From: JBHJGP01 sp050331695
GTDB lineage: Bacteria > Pseudomonadota > Alphaproteobacteria > Geminicoccales > Geminicoccaceae
Reading direction: 5' to 3'
Length of the DNA stretch: 64,000 bases
NCBI GenBank assembly: GCA_050331695.1
Contig: JBHJGP010000016.1
Span: forward strand, 1-64,000
This document shows, one piece after another, positions 16,548-27,500 of the stretch (the stretch's first letter is position 1; the number at the start of each line of letters is the position of its first letter). A program made the translations under genes and the position numbers. The notes beneath the pieces are model-generated. The model saw nothing but the letters and a program-made list of their open reading frames with translations, had not been told where the DNA came from and made no database searches.

Positions 16548-18041
16548 TCAAGCGTACTCCGTGGCACGACGCCGGTTTCGATCGAGGACCAAAGCGTGAG
16601 CCAACGGGACGGCCGACACCCCGCGCCACCGTTCGACGATCTGCGGCAGGGCGATGGCGATGACCAGAATCATCCATAAAAAGCGTGGATAGGCGTCATG
16701 TAGGAAGGTCATCGCCGCCAGATAGCCGACCACGGCAAGACCGAACGCCGCGACCTCGGCCCGATCGCGGGCCTGGTGAGGCTCCGATAGCATGGTGAGC
16801 GCCCGGCGAACCGCGAAAATCGCGCAGCCGACAATGATGGCGAATAAGATGAAGCCAACGATTCCCATCTCCGCGAGGATTTCGACGTAGAGGCCGTGGG
16901 CGGACCGGTCGGCACCGCGCGCCATCAGCCCGAGATCCAGGGAGTAGTCCTGGAAATGCGCGTTGTAACCACCGATACCGACCCCGAGCAACGGGTTGTC
17001 GAGAAACAGCTGAAGGGCAACCATCCATTCGGCGAGCCGCCCCTGGACAGACGTGTCGGTGGCGGCGGCCGAAGCGTGAGGTGACAGGATCTCGATCAGC
17101 ACCGCGAACCGTTCGATCAGCTCGTCCGAAAGAAGCACCGCACCGCAAAGGGCGGCGATGCATGCCACCACCACCAACCGAACCACGACCCGGGCCTCGT
17201 AGAAGAGCCCGGCCGCGACCAGCATCGCGGCCATGGCGACCAGTGCCCCCCGAGAGGTGGTGAGCACGATCGCGATCAGCACGACGACGCCGATATAGGC
17301 GCCCAGCATTCGCCAGGCGAGGGTGACGCCGTGCATGGCGCGATCGGCCGCCAGCGGCAGGATGAAGACAAGCATGGCGGCGAAGAAATTCGGATCCTCG
17401 AGGGGGCCGGCGAGCCGCCGCTCCTCGTAGATCGTTCGGGCGAACCCGCCGAAATCCATATGCCAAGCGCCGACGGCATATTTGTAGCAGGCGATCGTGC
17501 ACAAGAACCCGGCGGCGGCCAAGAGTGCCCAGGTGATGCTGCGAAACGCGTTCCGTTCCCGCAGAAAAGCCAGGATCACCAGCGCCAGCACAGCGTTTTT
17601 GACGAAATCCTCGAAGCCCTCGATCGCCAGGTCCGGCTCCGCGGCGTGAACCGCCCCGAAGGCGATCAGGCCACCGAAACAGGCCAGCAAGAACGTGGCG
17701 AGACCGTGGAAGAACGGCTTTTCGTAGAAGAAGAACCAGCGGCCCGCCAGGACCAGCATAAGAAACGGAGCGATCTGCTTGGAGACGGATGGCAGGCCGA
17801 GCACCGTGATCATGATGTCTGAAAAATTCGTGTAGGTGATGAAGACCAGCCCGATGGCGCCGATCAGCGGTCGCGCGAACACGACCGCGGCACCGATGAC
17901 GCCCACCAAAAAGACGATTGCAAGCTTGATCTCGCCTCCGGAGCCGACCAACCAGCCGAGAAAGACCGTCGCCACAGTCGCCAGGACCAGGCTGACCCGG
18001 TCGATGGTACGGCCGCGCGGTTCTTCAATCGCAAGCGCCAA
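16548..18041 (-). CDS. O-antigen polymerase/ligase-like membrane protein (Wzy_C type)
   Basis: This 497-residue inner-membrane protein has about eleven hydrophobic segments. The large periplasmic loop ends in the Wzy_C signature: NPLLGVGIGGYNAHF near residue 350, then SAHGLYVEILAEMG near residue 380. The family includes repeat-unit polymerases and O-antigen ligases. In this locus, with flippase and co-polymerase genes, polymerase is the better guess. The TTG start at 18041 has GGGGAG seven bases upstream. It lies between the initiating transferase and the co-polymerase in the same orientation. Confidence 0.83.
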   Translation of the reverse strand: MALAIEEPRGRTIDRVSLVLATVATVFLGWLVGSGGEIKLAIVFLVGVIGAAVVFARPLIGAIGLVFITYTNFSDIMITVLGLPSVSKQIAPFLMLVLAGRWFFFYEKPFFHGLATFLLACFGGLIAFGAVHAAEPDLAIEGFEDFVKNAVLALVILAFLRERNAFRSITWALLAAAGFLCTIACYKYAVGAWHMDFGGFARTIYEERRLAGPLEDPNFFAAMLVFILPLAADRAMHGVTLAWRMLGAYIGVVVLIAIVLTTSRGALVAMAAMLVAAGLFYEARVVVRLVVVACIAALCGAVLLSDELIERFAVLIEILSPHASAAATDTSVQGRLAEWMVALQLFLDNPLLGVGIGGYNAHFQDYSLDLGLMARGADRSAHGLYVEILAEMGIVGFILFAIIVGCAIFAVRRALTMLSEPHQARDRAEVAAFGLAVVGYLAAMTFLHDAYPRFLWMILVIAIALPQIVERWRGVSAVPLAHALVLDRNRRRATEYA

Positions 18042-18083
18042 ACGGCAGCTCCCCGCTTTCCAGTGCCCGCCTTGATCCGGGCG

Positions 18084-18731
18084 TCACTGACCCTTGAACG
18101 CCGCCGGCAGCGTCCGGAGCAAGACCATGAGATCGCTCATCAGCGTCCGGCGCCGGCCGTAGGATATGTCAAGCCGGGCCCGCTGGTCGAACTCGATGGT
18201 ACCGCGACCGACCACCTGATAAAGCCCGGTAATGCCGGGACGCGTGTCCAGGCGTTCAGTATGCCACAAGTCATACGTGGTGGCATCGAATGACGTCGGT
18301 CTGGGGCCTACGAGCGACATGTCGCCCACGATCACGTTCCAGAGCTGCGGTAGCTCATCCAGGCTGGTGCGCCTGAGGAAGCGCCCGGGTCTGGTGATGC
18401 GCGGGTCGTTTCGAACCTTGAAGTCCGGCCATTGCAGCAGGTTCTGGGCGGCGAGCTCCGCTTTTCGCTCCTCCGCGTCCACGACCATCGTTCGAAACTT
18501 GAGCATGTGGAACCGCCGGCCGTTTTGGCCTGTGCGCCATTGCCGGAACAGGATCGGATCCTTGAGCGAGTCGAGCTTGATCCAAAGGGCGGCGGCCGCC
18601 GCCAAACTCACCAGAAGCGGCGAAAACAAAAGGACCAGGCCGAGGTCGAGAAGACGGCTGAGGTCGGTGCGGGTCGACGCCGAGGCCAGCGTCAAGGGCA
18701 TTCGCTGATATCGATCCATGGGCTTATCCAC
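18084..18731 (-). CDS. Undecaprenyl-phosphate sugar-phosphate transferase (initiating)
   Basis: This 215-residue protein matches the C-terminal catalytic domain of WbaP/EpsL-type polyprenyl-phosphate hexose-1-phosphate transferases. It has one N-terminal membrane segment (residues 25-50), the KFRTMVVDAEERKAEL segment, the signature LRRTSLDELPQLWNVIVGDM near residue 135, and LVGPRP and RPGITGLYQVVGRG beyond. It starts repeat-unit synthesis by loading the first sugar phosphate onto the lipid carrier. It is the short form, without the N-terminal four-helix domain of full-length WbaP. The start may be GTG 18731 or ATG 18719. Confidence 0.88.
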   Translation of the reverse strand: MDKPMDRYQRMPLTLASASTRTDLSRLLDLGLVLLFSPLLVSLAAAAALWIKLDSLKDPILFRQWRTGQNGRRFHMLKFRTMVVDAEERKAELAAQNLLQWPDFKVRNDPRITRPGRFLRRTSLDELPQLWNVIVGDMSLVGPRPTSFDATTYDLWHTERLDTRPGITGLYQVVGRGTIEFDQRARLDISYGRRRTLMSDLMVLLRTLPAAFKGQ

Positions 18732-18764
18732 CGCTCGCGACAGGTCGCCCCGTCACGAAGAACG

Positions 18765-19592
18765 CTAGCTGGCTTTCTCGAGAACGATGTCGGGCTTATC
18801 CATATGCCGGCCGCGCTCGCTTGCTTCACCCTGCTCTTGCTGGGCGAAGGCATGCTGCAAGAGGCCGTCATAGGAAAATCCCTGATCCGGAAAGGTGGCC
18901 GGCTTGATCGACACCGCCGGCAGGCCGGCTTCCGCGAGTTTGCGCCGCAGGCGCGTGGCGGCCGCGCGCGCGCCCGCCATGTCCGTGTCCGGGCAAACCA
19001 GCACGACAACGCCCGCCGGCAGATCGACGAGCGCGACGAAGTCGACCATGCGGATGTGCTCTTCGAACAGCCGGCGCAGTCTACCGAGCGGGCGTCCCCA
19101 CGTGCCGCCATCGTCCGGTTGCACGGCGAGGATGCTGAGCGACGTCTTCTGGCGCCTGGCCCTGGCCATTTCCACGTCACATCGCAGCTGGTCGCGGAAC
19201 ACGCTATCAGTATTCACCCGACGGAGCTGCGCCCGGCGCCAGCGGATGATCGCGGTCGCCGCCACGTAACCGACGATCAGGGCGAGCGCTCCGAGGCCCA
19301 AAGCTTGTTGCAGTGAGAAGCCTACGGGGTCCAGAGCCGAGAAGATCACCAAAGCTGCGTGGAGAGCTGAAGCGCCGGCGATGATCATCACGACATACCA
19401 ATTACGCGTATCCGGGCGTAAATTGGTCTCGAGACTCAGCAAGACGACGCCGGCGGCAATACACGCGCAAATAACAATAAAGTCGAGAGTGACGCCGTAG
19501 TGGTTGAGAAAATACCAGCTATTTATTGAGGCCAGAACCACGATCGACATAAGGCATGCGGCGACGATCGACCGTTGGCTATACCAGGGCAT
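18765..19592 (-). CDS. Membrane protein with degenerate GGDEF-like domain
   Basis: This 275-residue protein starts with about four hydrophobic segments (residues 8-130), followed by a cytoplasmic domain (residues 145-255) laid out like a GGDEF domain: VFRDQLRCDVEMARARRQ, SLSILAVQPDD, then DFVALVDLPAGVVVLVCP and the helix ARAAATRLRRKLAEAG. The active-site GG(D/E)EF loop is replaced by VDLPAG, so cyclase activity is not expected. It is the first gene of the minus-strand polysaccharide operon, 33 bases before the initiating transferase, a good place for a regulatory c-di-GMP- or nucleotide-sensing subunit. The fold is inferred from pattern only. Confidence 0.55.
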   Translation of the reverse strand: MPWYSQRSIVAACLMSIVVLASINSWYFLNHYGVTLDFIVICACIAAGVVLLSLETNLRPDTRNWYVVMIIAGASALHAALVIFSALDPVGFSLQQALGLGALALIVGYVAATAIIRWRRAQLRRVNTDSVFRDQLRCDVEMARARRQKTSLSILAVQPDDGGTWGRPLGRLRRLFEEHIRMVDFVALVDLPAGVVVLVCPDTDMAGARAAATRLRRKLAEAGLPAVSIKPATFPDQGFSYDGLLQHAFAQQEQGEASERGRHMDKPDIVLEKAS

Positions 19593-19953
19593 GGCACAGA
19601 AACCCTTCGTTCCTCAAACTGTCCCTCCCGCACGCCATTCCCTGTCAACCAAAACAGAGCGGAAAAGCCGAGTTTTCGCTCTAAATCGATTGTCAGCGGA
19701 CACGCGAGGCTACGATGGGCGCACATCTCAAGGTCGTCATATTGCAGAAGTCCGTCGGGATGACACAGGACCTCCGGCAACTCTGGCCAGACGATGTCTT
19801 TCGCACACCTTCACACTAATCGAACGCTACAAATCGCGAGCGATATTGTAAAGCGAAAGAAAGTCGCGTTCTTAGGCACTTCTGGATCTCATAAAAAGTG
19901 GAGTGGACGCTGCCGGCGCCACCCAGCAGTTGCATTTTCCAAAGCGCTTATGC

Positions 19954-19980
19954 ATTATGATACGGCAGGAAGGCTGTCAT
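19954..19980 (-). promoter_or_regulatory. Weak candidate sigma-70-type promoter for the polysaccharide operon
   Basis: Read on the minus strand, ATGACA (19980-19975) and CATAAT (19959-19954) resemble the -35 and -10 boxes, each with one mismatch, but the spacer is only 15 bases. It would give a leader of roughly 350 bases before the gene starting at 19592. Confidence 0.2.
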
Positions 19981-20214
19981 TATTCTGGTTTGATTGACTA
20001 TCGTGCTGCAGCAAATCTAAAATATCAGTGTCGGCGTTTTTTACATATTTGGTGTGCCTCAGAAATTATGCGGTTTATGTCGGTTTTACAGCGATGTCGG
20101 CGTACTCATATGCTCGCGAGGCGCTTGGACGGGAACTAACCGATCACGCGATAGGTTGTGTTCTCATTGCACCATTTTTTTGCAAGAATGATGGAATAAT
20201 TTTTACTCGAGGAA

Positions 20215-20231
20215 CGGCCTGATCCAGGCCG
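20215..20231 (-). terminator. Hairpin downstream of nucleotidyltransferase gene
   Basis: CGGCCTG-ATC-CAGGCCG is a perfect 7-bp stem with a 3-base loop, 234 bases beyond the stop of the minus-strand gene at 20465. No U-tract follows directly on that strand, so it is at best an imperfect terminator. Confidence 0.3.
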
Positions 20232-20464
20232 GAAACAGCGTTGGAGCTGAGTCGGCCAAATAACCTATGGTGAGGAAAATTTTCTTTTCATTTGATGTCG
20301 GCAAACCAAAATAAAGATCGTTTGAAACGTTATGGGTTTTATTGTCTCAAACAAGAATAAACAGCCACCAGTTGGCCGAGGAGAGACATCGCCCGTCCGG
20401 CGCTGTCACGCTAGTCTCCCGGCGCGCGTTTGATCACGCGTTTCGAGACATGTTTGGTCGAAAA

Positions 20465-21523
20465 TCAACCGACGCCGGCATTTGTGGTGCTACCGCCGTT
20501 GCGTTTCCCGACCGAAGACCAGCGCAAATTTCCGGCGATGCCCGCCAAAACGGATAGAGGGGCGTCGACCCACCTGGTACTCCGTCGGGCCAGGCAAAGA
20601 CGGCTGTGAACATCCAAGGTCGCCTCAACGCTCGATCCATCGCCGCCTTCGAACAACCACAGCGCCGCGATCCGATGGCTGTGAAACGCCTTGGCAAGAC
20701 CGGCCCGGCGCAGGTTCTGCTCCAGAGCCATGTCCGGTTCCGGTTGGCCATGCCGATGGATGATGTAGCTTTGCTCCGTCAACGCCGAAAGCGGCAGCCG
20801 GTAAAGATCGAACGCCATGCCTTCGAACTGGGCCTGGAAACAATTTTGGAACAGACGATGGATCGGTGACGGGATCGGCAGAGCAACATCGTCCATCTCG
20901 ATACATACGGTCGCGTCCAGGACCTCTTCGGCTCGAAGGACGTGGTGCTGCTCGCCGAGCCAGCGATTGAGGCGGGCCGGAGCGGGCTCTCCGTCCCGAA
21001 CCAGCGGCTGACATTGTTTGCCCTGCCACGCCGGAGACTCTGGGCAGACATACCCCGCCGCGGACAGCCCATCGACCGCTGCCTGGAGGTTATCCTCGTC
21101 GATCAGGAAGCTGATGTCGTCGATCACCGGGGCGCCGAGATCGCCATAGACATCGTCTGCAAGCGACGCTGTCTCACCCAAGAGCGTGGCTCGAACACCA
21201 GCCTGGTCCAGGGCGGTGGCGATCGCCTTGATCTGGGCCCGGATCTTAAGGTTGCGCTCGTTATTACGCCCATGGGCGTGGCGGATCAAGTCGATTTGGT
21301 GTTCGGGCACCCAGAGATTGATACCTTTGCGCAGGATCGACGCGTAGAGGAGCGGAGACAGATCCTCGTCGTCAGCTTCCGCAAAAACGCTCTGCCAACC
21401 ACCGCCGGTGGCCAAAAGATCGAGGACGAGTGGATCCTGGGGTGGCTGATCGCCCGGGCCAAGCAATGCGCCGAGAGCCTTGAGCCGCCGCCTGCCGCTG
21501 AACGCGCTGGTCTCCGCAACCAC
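20465..21523 (-). CDS. Nucleotidyltransferase-like protein (NTP_transf_5 type)
   Basis: This 352-residue protein resembles the uncharacterised nucleotidyltransferase family often found in polysaccharide and secretion loci. The N-terminal helices (DEDLSPLLYASI) lead to the KAIATALDQAGVRATLLGET strand, and then IDDISFLID near residue 140, which supplies the acidic pair expected at such active sites. Later blocks, PSPIHRLFQNCFQAQFEGM and SALTEQSYIIHRHG, are alpha-helical. No signal peptide or membrane span is visible. Its GTG start shares one base with the TAG stop of the 2198-aa gene (TAGTG), so the two are translationally coupled. The substrate is unknown, but the coupling suggests it acts on that product or its pathway. 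Confidence 0.65.
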   Translation of the reverse strand: MVAETSAFSGRRRLKALGALLGPGDQPPQDPLVLDLLATGGGWQSVFAEADDEDLSPLLYASILRKGINLWVPEHQIDLIRHAHGRNNERNLKIRAQIKAIATALDQAGVRATLLGETASLADDVYGDLGAPVIDDISFLIDEDNLQAAVDGLSAAGYVCPESPAWQGKQCQPLVRDGEPAPARLNRWLGEQHHVLRAEEVLDATVCIEMDDVALPIPSPIHRLFQNCFQAQFEGMAFDLYRLPLSALTEQSYIIHRHGQPEPDMALEQNLRRAGLAKAFHSHRIAALWLFEGGDGSSVEATLDVHSRLCLARRSTRWVDAPLSVLAGIAGNLRWSSVGKRNGGSTTNAGVG

Positions 21524-24500
21524 TAGACGACACCGTCCGACGGTGGGGTTAGAAGCTGCTCCAAATTCAACGGTTCCGTCGGCGCACTCGCCAGGCCGGT
21601 ACTGGCCGCGGCGGCAGGGCTCGGCTCGAAGTCCAGAAAATCCAGGCGCAACGGCTCGCCGCCATCCTGCTGGCCGGCGAATTCAATCACGCTGTCGCTG
21701 TTGATCACGACATCCTCGATCACCCGCGTCGTCTTGGTCGCCGATGACGCGAAATTATCGCCCAAATCCTGATCCCAGCTCCAGTTGTCGATGACCGCGC
21801 CGTCGACCAGGAACGACGCCTGGCTGACCCCGTCGTTCTCGTCGAAATAGCCCACGGTGACGTCATAGGTGCCATTGGCGCCGGTGAACTCGGTGCTGGC
21901 CGAGCTGTCGGTCGCGGAAGCCGGCGCCCTCAGGAACTGACCGCCCGATGCGTTGCCGTTGGACTGGGCAATGAAGCCGTCAAGCGTGGTGAAATCCTCG
22001 GCTTCGATCCGGAAGGCGGTCGGACCGCCTGTGCCGCTGTCCTCAAACCGCAGCTTGACAGGATCCGAAGTTGCACCGGTCACCGTACCGTCATCGCCGA
22101 GGACGCCGGCCACGACCGAGAAGGTTGGCGCTTCATTGTCGCCGGTCTCGCTGTCGACGCTGATGTCGATCACTTGGCTGCCCTGGCCTGATCCGTCGAC
22201 ATCGACGTCGAAGGTCACGACCGAGCGGACGGTGTCGGCCTCGAAAGCGCTCGCATCGATCGGCGTGTTCGAGCTGCCGACGTCGCCCTCGAGGACGACT
22301 AGCCGGACCGTCTGGTTGGCCGGCCCGGAAACGGACACGGTCGGTGTCGCCACATCGCTCGTGGTCTGACCGCCATTGGATTGGCCCAGAACCGTGAGAT
22401 CGACCGATCCAGGACCGTCAGTGACCGCGAGGGCTTCGCCGCCGCCCTGTGAACTGCCATCCGCCAGGATCATTGCAGAGGCGTCGGTGCCACCGGCCGA
22501 CGCCGAAAAAACGCCGCCCGAAAGCTCCGCCCCCGACACCGAACCGGCGCCGCCACTGCCGTTGACGCCCTGGATGCTGGTCGGATCCACATCGATCCGG
22601 AATGTGAATTGATCGCCCGGATCGAAGCCATCCAACTCCAGGGTCAAGACCTCGTAGCCCTGTTGCTGACGCGCCTGGCTGTCGTCCTCGAAGTTAGGAT
22701 CGCCGTCATAGAGCGCCTGGACCACGGTGAAATCACCGCCCGCGTCGACGGGGGTTTGGCTGAGTTCGAAGGGCGCGGCGACACTGTCGCCTGCCTCGCC
22801 GGCGGGATCGAAAACGATCTCGGAGGCACCGCCATCGAGGGCGGTCGGGCCCAGATCGATCTCGATCTGATCGATCACGGCATCGCCGGTATTGGTCACC
22901 GTGAAGGCGCCGGCGCTGAACGTGCTGCTGTCGATGCCGGAGCGCTCGAGCACGGTCAGCAGCGCTTCCACCGTTTGCGGTCCGCCGAAATCGATGCCGA
23001 AACCCTGGGCCGAAGCCTGGTTCGTGTTGGTTCCGTCGCTGACGGCGCCGGCCACGACCTCCGCCGAATAGCCGGCGCCCTCGACCCAGCCGAGCCCTGA
23101 TGGCGGCGCGAAATCGTAACTCACGGTGGCTGTCGTAGCCGTGCTGGTGAGTGTCGTGACCGTCGGTTGGCCGCTCGGCGTCGATGGCCCCGAAATGGAG
23201 ACATCGTTGGTCCCGATGCTGGAGAGGTCCAGCGCGGTCTCGTCCAGATAGTCCACCTCGACGGTCAAGACATCATCGGCGAAGGCCGGCTCGTTGATCC
23301 GGATGGCGGCTACGGTCGGCGCTTGGGTGTCGCCGCTGCCAGGCGTGCCGGGGGCGAAGTCGACGAAATCGACGCGCAACGGCTCGCCGCCGTCGGCCTG
23401 GCCGGTCAGTTCGATGGTGCTTCCCGCACCGAGATCCACGCCGGAGATCAGCCGTGTGGTTGCCGTCTGCGGGGAGGCGAACGCATCGCCCAAATCCTGA
23501 TCCCACGACCAGCTGTCGATGGTGACGCCGTCGACGTGGAGGGAAAGCTGGCTGACACCGTCATTCTCGTCGAAATAGCCGACCGTGATGTCGTAGGTTC
23601 CGGCGGCACCGGTGAAGCTGGTGCTGGTCGTGCTTTCCGGCGCGAAACTCTGGGCCTGGAGGAACGCGCCCGAGGAGGCGTTGCCGTTGGATCGGATTTG
23701 AAAGCCGTCCAACGTCGAAAACGCTTCCGCCTCGATTCGGAAACTCTGAAGCGTTCCGCTGATCGACACATCGAAACTCGCCAGATCAGCGACCGCTGTC
23801 GCCGCGTTGAACGAGGTGTCCTCCACCTCGTCGCCTTCGAGCGCGATCGTATAGGTGCCATTGTCGGCGCTATCCCAGAACCCGCTGGGCGCGGCCAGCG
23901 TGTAGGTGACCGTTCTGGGCGAGCCGTTGCCGCCTGTATCGACGGTCGCCGTCGTGATCCCGAGCGAGCCGCCGGGACCGGTGACGCTGATATCGCCGGT
24001 GTCGAGCGATCCTGCCCTGAGCGCGACGTCGTCCTCATAGGTAACCTGAACGGTCACCGGCGCGCTGGGGGTCTCCGTGATGTCTTGGGCAACCACCGAA
24101 GTGACGGACGGCGGCTGGGTGTCCGCCGAACTGCCGTCGCTGGGCTCGAAATCGACGAAATCGACCCGGAGCGGCTCGCCACCGTCCTGTTGGCCGACCA
24201 GCTCGATCTCATCGCCGGCGTTGATCGTCACTGAGGGCACGAAGCGAACGGTCGCGGTCGCCGGCGAGGCGAAGTTGGCGCCCAGGTTCTTGTTCCAGGA
24301 CCAGGTGTCGAGCGTGGCTCCATTCACGATCAGCGAAAGTTCGCTGACGCCATCGGTTTCATCGAAATAGCCGACCCGGATGTCATAGGTGCCCGACGCG
24401 CCGGAAAACGCCGTCGTCGCCGAGCTCTGGGACGCGCCGCCCGCCGCCTGGAGGAATGCACCCTCCGAAGCCACGCCGTTTGAGACCACATTGAAGCCGT

Positions 24501-27500
24501 TCAGCGTGCCGAAGCTTTCGGCTTCGAGCCTGAACGCCTGGGGGGTGCCACTGCTGATGGCGACCTCAAAGCTGGCAAGATCGTCGATCGCCGCCGCCGT
24601 ATTGGCCGACGTGTCTTCGATCTCGCCGCCGTTCAAATCAATGGTGTAGGTGCCATTATCCGCCTCGTCCCAGTCACCGCCCGGCGCATCGAGCGTGTAG
24701 GTGACGGTCCGAGGCGTGCCGTTTCCGCTCGTGTCGACGGCGATGTCACTGACATTGACGGATCCGTTGGGACCCGTGACGGTGATATCGTTCGTGTCGA
24801 AAGACGCGGCAGCGAGCTCTTCATTGTCCGCATAGGTGATGGCGACCGTCACCGGCGAGGCGGGTGTCGCGAAAAGGTCGTTGGCGACGGCCCCGCTCAC
24901 GGTCGGTGCTTCGGTGTCGCCGGGCGTCGATCCGCCCCCATCCGGATCGAAATCCAGAAAATCCACGCGCAAGGGCTCGCCATCGTCGGCCACCCCCGAA
25001 AGCTCGATGACGCTGCTGGCATCGATCGCGACGTCCGGGATCAGACGGGTCGTGGCCGTCGCCGCTGTGGCGAAGCCGGCACCCAAATCCTGATCCCAGG
25101 ACCAGGTGTCGACGGTGGTGCCGTCGACGATGAGGGAAAGCTCGGAGACGCCGTCATTTTCGTCGAAGTAACCCACGGTGACGTCGTAGGTGTCGCTCGG
25201 ACCGGTGAAGCCGGTGGTGGCAATGCTCTGGATCGCTAGGGGTTCGGCCTGCAGGAATTGACCTTCCGAGGCGTTGCCGTTGGAAGCAACCTGGAAGCCG
25301 TCAAGCGAGGTGAAGTCTTCCGCCTCCAGCCGAAACGCACCGGCTGCCTGCGCGGTCGAGGTCACCGTGATCGGCTCCCAGCTGGCGCCGAAGCTGTCAT
25401 CGCCGGCCTCGGCCGTGGCCAGCAAGCCGAGCGCGATGCCGCTTTCCTTGCCGTTGACGCTGAAATCGCCGGTGAGGACCGATTGCAGGCTGCCGGAGGT
25501 CGTCACGGCGTCGCCGGTGGTGAAGGCGGGGCCGGTGCCGGGCTCGGGCACATTCGGCGTGTCCAGGGACCGCCATTTGGGCGTCACCGTGCCGTTGCTC
25601 GCGTCCACCTCGAGTTGGAATTGTACCAGGCCGTTGGTGGGACCGCTGTCCAAACCGGCGAGTGCGTAGGTGTCGCCCGAATAGGTGCCGTTGACCTCGA
25701 AGCCAACCTCGATGCCAGGCGCCCAGGACGGGTTCTGCGCGCTGCCGAAATTGACCATGCCGTGGAGAATCTGGACGAAATTGTCCTGATCACCGGTGCC
25801 GAGATAGATGCCGGCACGCTCGCCGCCCGTGAACTCCTTGCCATCGCTCTCATTGGCGCCGTAGGTGAAGATGTTGCGGGTCGCGACATCGACCGTGTAG
25901 CTGGACGTATTGTCGCCGACGGTGAAGCCGACATGGGTGGCTTCGCGCTGGCTATTGTCGTCGGTCGAGCCGTCATCGGCGACCTCGATGTCGACCCGGC
26001 CGGTGGCGCCTCCGAACTTCCAATTGGAATCGGTGATCAACCCATCCTGCAATAGCTCGGAGCCGTCGGTGCCACCGAATATCGCCCGGTGCGCCGGCGT
26101 CTGGAGATCGGCGAATGCGCCGATAAAGCCGATTTCGTCGATCGGCGCTTCGTAGGGTGAACCGGGCGGTGCCTGTCCCGTCGGCTCCCAGGTCCAAACC
26201 AGCGTGCCGCCATTGTTCAGGACGGCGTCGGTGCCTTCGCTGGCATCGCCGGCGAACCGGTCGTCGGTATCCTCGATGCCGTCATCGTCCTGGTCGGTAT
26301 CGATGGTCGTCGTCGGCGCTGACGGCAACCAGGCCTGGATCGTGTCGGGACCATATTGAACGGTCCAGAAACTCCCTTCGAACGCCTCGCCCTCGCCCTG
26401 GGCAACAACGTCAAGCGGACTGTTGCCGTCCACCGGCAGTACCTGGGCTTCGATGACCTGGGTGCCGGCGGCGTTCAATTTCAACAGACTGACCGTCTCG
26501 TCGAAACTGACGGCGATCAGCGCCCCTGTTAGCTCGCCGTCGAAGGCGTCGTCGAAGGTCCATTCGGCGAGGCCGTTGGTGCTGGCGACGAAATTGGCGA
26601 GCGCATCCTCTTCGGTGGGGCGGAGAAGGGACGATTCGATCGAGTGGCCCTCGTCGTCGACCAGGCTCGGCCCGCCGCTCGGACCGCGCCAGGCATAACC
26701 CTCGACCACCTCGTCGAAGTCGCCAGGCAGCGGCGTTCCCGCGTCGATCCAAACACCGTCCGTCTGCTCATTATAGTTGATCAGAAGCTTCGATTGGTAG
26801 TCGGCGAAGGCTGCCGAACGGGCATCGTCCAGTTCCTGGGGCGTCGCGTTGCCGGGACTGACGCCCGGCGGCAGAAACGGTGCGATCTCCGCGTCGGTGA
26901 AGTCTTCTGGATCGGCGGTGACGCTGGCGCGAATCGGATTGGCGTGGCCACCGTAAATGCCGAACGCGTCATTGAGCTCGCCGACGAAATGGAGCTGGTC
27001 CTGGGTGCCGGCGGAGCCAACCGCGTCGTTGAAGATGTTGGTCGATCGAAGCGTCTGCCAATCACCGCCACTCAGATCGCCATCGACGACCGTGGCTGAA
27101 TTGTCGGCCGGCTCGGTTCCTTGGCCCGAATTCTCCCAGGCGACCGGTTCGCCGCCCCAGCCGCCATTGGGGCCATTATCGACAGTGTAGATATTGCCGG
27201 CTTCGGTCAGCACGACGTCATAGGCGTTGCGGTAGCCCGGCGAGAAGATCGTGATCGGATTGGTCACGGATTGAATCTGGCCGCCGACGGAGGCTTCGAC
27301 CGTGTCGGTGATCTTGGCCATGTTGAAGCCGTCATTGCCACCGAAGACCTCGCTGACCGAACCGTTGCTGTCGGCGCCGCCGCCGAAGTTGCGGGTCGGA
27401 TCGTCCAGCGTCGGCAGATCGACGAGATAGCTTTCGCCTTCGGGGTCGGTGCGAGTATCGAAACCGTCCAGCGCCTGGAGATCGATACGGACAATGCTGT

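Larger units (their letters stand above)
19593..20464. other. AT-rich intergenic region upstream of the polysaccharide operon
   Basis: These 872 bases hold no gene I can support and are visibly richer in A and T than their surroundings. Short open frames exist on the plus strand but lack recognisable content. The region should contain the operon promoter (minus strand). It also has a plus-strand promoter-like pair, TTGACT at 19994 and TAAAAT at 20018 with an 18-base spacer, a 10-bp palindrome GAAAATTTTC at 20275-20284, and a hairpin at 20215-20231. Confidence 0.5.
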
